Notes under the pieces: model-generated
What the model was told of the DNA's origin: nothing
Database searches by the model: none
Seen by the model: only the letters and a program-made list of their open reading frames with translations
Part shown: one piece after another, positions 5,545 through 7,071 of the stretch
Position numbering within the stretch: the stretch's first letter is position 1
Layout: every line of letters starts with the position of its first letter
Program-made: the position numbers and the translations under genes
NCBI GenBank assembly: GCA_014379395.1
Contig: JACMLV010000898.1
Coordinates: 1 to 7,071 of the forward strand
DNA: 7,071 nt
Source: Burkholderiaceae bacterium
Lineage (GTDB): Bacteria > Pseudomonadota > Gammaproteobacteria > Burkholderiales > Burkholderiaceae_D
Reading direction: 5' to 3'

Positions 5545-6891
5545 ATGACCCTACGTGAGCGCCTGGCCGTGGCCGACCTGGCCCGGCCGATTGGCGAGAA
5601 TCCGAACGCGCAGGCCAGCCATGCCTACCAGGAACTGAAGAAGAGCATGCACCAGGCCATTCTGGATCGCATCGACCTCGAGCGCCTCAAGCGCCTGACG
5701 AGCGAGCAGTTCAAGCACGAGCTGGCGCTGCTGGTGCAGCGCATCATCGAGGACGAGCGCATCGTGCTGAACCAGCATGAACGGCACAGCCTGGTGATCG
5801 ACATCCAGCACGAGATGCTCGGTTTCGGCCCGCTCGAAACCCTGCTGGCCGACCCCGCCGTGTGCGATATCCTGGTCAACACCTGGTCCAAGGTGTATGT
5901 CGAGCGCCGCGGCCGGCTGGAGCTGACCGACGTCACCTTCCATGACAACGCGCACCTGATGAAGATCATCGAAAAAATCGTCTCGCGGGTCGGGCGCCGG
6001 GTCGACGAATCGAGTCCGATGGTCGACGCGCGCCTGCCCGACGGCTCGCGGGTGAACGCGATCATCCCGCCGCTGGCGGTGGACGGCCCGATCCTGTCGA
6101 TCCGGCGCTTCGCGGCCAATCCGCTGTCGATCGACAACCTGCTCGAGTACAAGAGCCTGACGCCGCCGATGGTGCAGGTGCTGCGGGCGCTGGGCCAGGC
6201 CAAGCTCAACATCCTCATTTCCGGCGGCACCGGCAGCGGCAAGACCACGCTGCTCAATGTCTTGTCGGGCTTCATCCCGGCGGCCGAGCGCATCGTCACG
6301 ATCGAAGACGCGGCCGAACTGCAGATGCGCCAGCCGCACGTGGTGCGCCTGGAGACGCGTCCGCCCAACATCGAAGGCAAGGGCGAGGTGACGCAGCGCG
6401 CGCTGGTGCGCAACGCGCTGCGGATGCGGCCCGACCGCATCATCCTGGGCGAGGTGCGCGGCGCCGAGGCGCTCGACATGCTGCAGGCGATGAACACCGG
6501 GCACGAGGGCTCGCTGGCGACGATCCACTCGAACAACCCGCGCGACGCCTTGTCGCGCCTGGAAAACATGGTCGGCATGGCCGGCGTGAACCTGACGCCG
6601 CGCGCCACGCGCCAGCAAATCTGCTCGGCCGTCACGGTGGTGATCCAGGTGTCGCGCCTGACCGACGGCGCGCGCAAGCTGGTCAGCCTGCAGGAAATCA
6701 CCGGCATGGAGGGCGAGATGATCGCGATGCACGAGGTGTTCCGCTTCGAGCAGACCGGCGTCGCGGCCGACGGCAAGGTGCAGGGCTATTTTTGCGCCAC
6801 CGGCGTGCGCCCGCGTTTCGCCGACCGGCTGCGCATGTTCGGCAGCGCCGTGCCCGACAGCGCCTTCGATCCGGATCGGGTGTTCGAATAG
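5545..6891 (+). CDS. tadA: TadA/CpaF, Flp pilus secretion ATPase
   Basis: This 448-residue protein is the hexameric cytoplasmic ATPase that drives Flp pilus assembly, from the type II/IV secretion ATPase (VirB11/PilT-like) superfamily. A helical N-terminal region (about 1-75) is followed by the N-terminal domain with GFGPLETLLADP and ARLPDGSRVNAIIPPLA. The ATPase core has all motifs: Walker A GGTGSGKTT (227-235, K233), the Asp box TIEDAAELQ (252-260), an arginine-rich RNALRMRPDRI segment, Walker B IILGEVRG (299-306, E303), and the His box from H320 (TGHEGSLATIHSNNP) through H328. Length and motifs look normal and nothing suggests inactivation. It lies 38 bases after tadZ and 35 bases before tadB, whose product it should engage at the inner membrane. 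In some species CpaF has been linked to both extension and retraction; the sequence alone does not show which applies here. Confidence 0.97.
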   Translation: MTLRERLAVADLARPIGENPNAQASHAYQELKKSMHQAILDRIDLERLKRLTSEQFKHELALLVQRIIEDERIVLNQHERHSLVIDIQHEMLGFGPLETLLADPAVCDILVNTWSKVYVERRGRLELTDVTFHDNAHLMKIIEKIVSRVGRRVDESSPMVDARLPDGSRVNAIIPPLAVDGPILSIRRFAANPLSIDNLLEYKSLTPPMVQVLRALGQAKLNILISGGTGSGKTTLLNVLSGFIPAAERIVTIEDAAELQMRQPHVVRLETRPPNIEGKGEVTQRALVRNALRMRPDRIILGEVRGAEALDMLQAMNTGHEGSLATIHSNNPRDALSRLENMVGMAGVNLTPRATRQQICSAVTVVIQVSRLTDGARKLVSLQEITGMEGEMIAMHEVFRFEQTGVAADGKVQGYFCATGVRPRFADRLRMFGSAVPDSAFDPDRVFE

Positions 6892-6914
6892 CGCCTTGAG
6901 CGTCGGTCCGGCAT

Positions 6915-6920
6915 AGGGGG
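6915..6920 (+). promoter_or_regulatory. Ribosome binding site of tadB
   Basis: AGGGGG ends 6 bases before ATG 6927. A nearer ATG at 6922 is in another frame and meets a stop after four codons. Confidence 0.7.
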
Positions 6921-6926
6921 AATGGC

Positions 6927-7071
6927 ATGGATATGATTTTTTACGGCTTCGCGGTGATGCTGTTCGGGGCCTGCATCCTGATGATCGAGGGCGCCTGGCT
7001 GTGGTGGTCCGGCACCCGCGGCCGCGGCGCGCAGCGCATCGCCCGGCGGCTGCGCCTGATGGCCGGGCGCG
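6927..7071 (+). CDS. tadB: TadB, inner-membrane platform protein (3' truncated)
   Basis: Only the first 48 codons are in the window. The peptide starts MDMIFYGFAVMLFG, has one hydrophobic helix (about 3-28) ending in EGAWLWW, then a basic cytoplasmic stretch (RGRGAQRIARRLRLM). This matches the N-terminus of TadB, a GspF-like membrane protein that forms the assembly platform with TadC and works with TadA. The type II secretion F domain would lie beyond the right edge and cannot be checked. The identification rests on this N-terminal pattern and on the position directly after tadA, where tadB is usually found. MDM holds two close methionines; 6927 is preferred for its spacing from the AGGGGG site. 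Confidence 0.85.
   Translation, partial: MDMIFYGFAVMLFGACILMIEGAWLWWSGTRGRGAQRIARRLRLMAGR

Noticed and set aside
5551..6776. Two long minus-strand open frames (393 and 383 residues) opposite tadA
   Set aside because: They are antisense shadows of the high-GC tadA gene. The translations are His/Arg- or Ser/Arg-rich with no domain, and tadA on the other strand is unmistakable.
1..7071. CRISPR arrays, tRNA or rRNA genes, insertion sequences, long direct repeats
   Set aside because: Reading the window gave none of these; it is almost fully occupied by the eight tad genes.

Overview
The window is a high-GC stretch (my estimate is in the mid to upper 60s percent, not counted) carrying eight genes, all on the + strand. 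Together they form the central part of a tight-adherence (Tad/Flp, type IVc) pilus locus. Gene order, codon use and protein style suggest a betaproteobacterium, probably an Oxalobacteraceae member such as Massilia, Duganella or Janthinobacterium. That placement rests on recognition, not on a search.

Layout from left to right: the Tad secretin RcpA/CpaC (5' end cut off by the window, ends 1454); a 92-residue lipoprotein (1472-1750); a TadG-like protein (1768-3234); two consecutive TadE-type minor pseudopilins (3231-3695 and 3685-4296); TadZ/CpaE, the polar-localisation ATPase-like protein (4331-5506); TadA/CpaF, the secretion motor ATPase (5545-6891); and the first 145 bases of TadB (6927 onward). 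Gaps are 38 bases or less and two junctions overlap. There is no stretch over 300 bases without a gene, and I see no convincing terminator or internal promoter, so the set reads as one operon. The prepilin flp, prepilin peptidase tadV/cpaA and rcpC/cpaB would be expected to the left, and the rest of tadB, tadC and tadD to the right.

How it works together, from family knowledge: TadA powers assembly on the TadB/TadC inner-membrane platform, TadZ places the machine in the cell, the TadE-type pseudopilins and TadG act at the base or initiation of the pilus, and the secretin RcpA with an associated lipoprotein forms the outer-membrane exit.

I do not see an undescribed system here. The points most worth a second look are: a TadZ that lacks both the P-loop lysine and the second aspartate of the Walker A' region; a small lipoprotein in the place where RcpB/CpaD might be expected; two tandem pseudopilins of which the second has six cysteines; and compact GC-rich hairpins at three gene junctions, one of them a perfect 8-bp stem across a stop codon.
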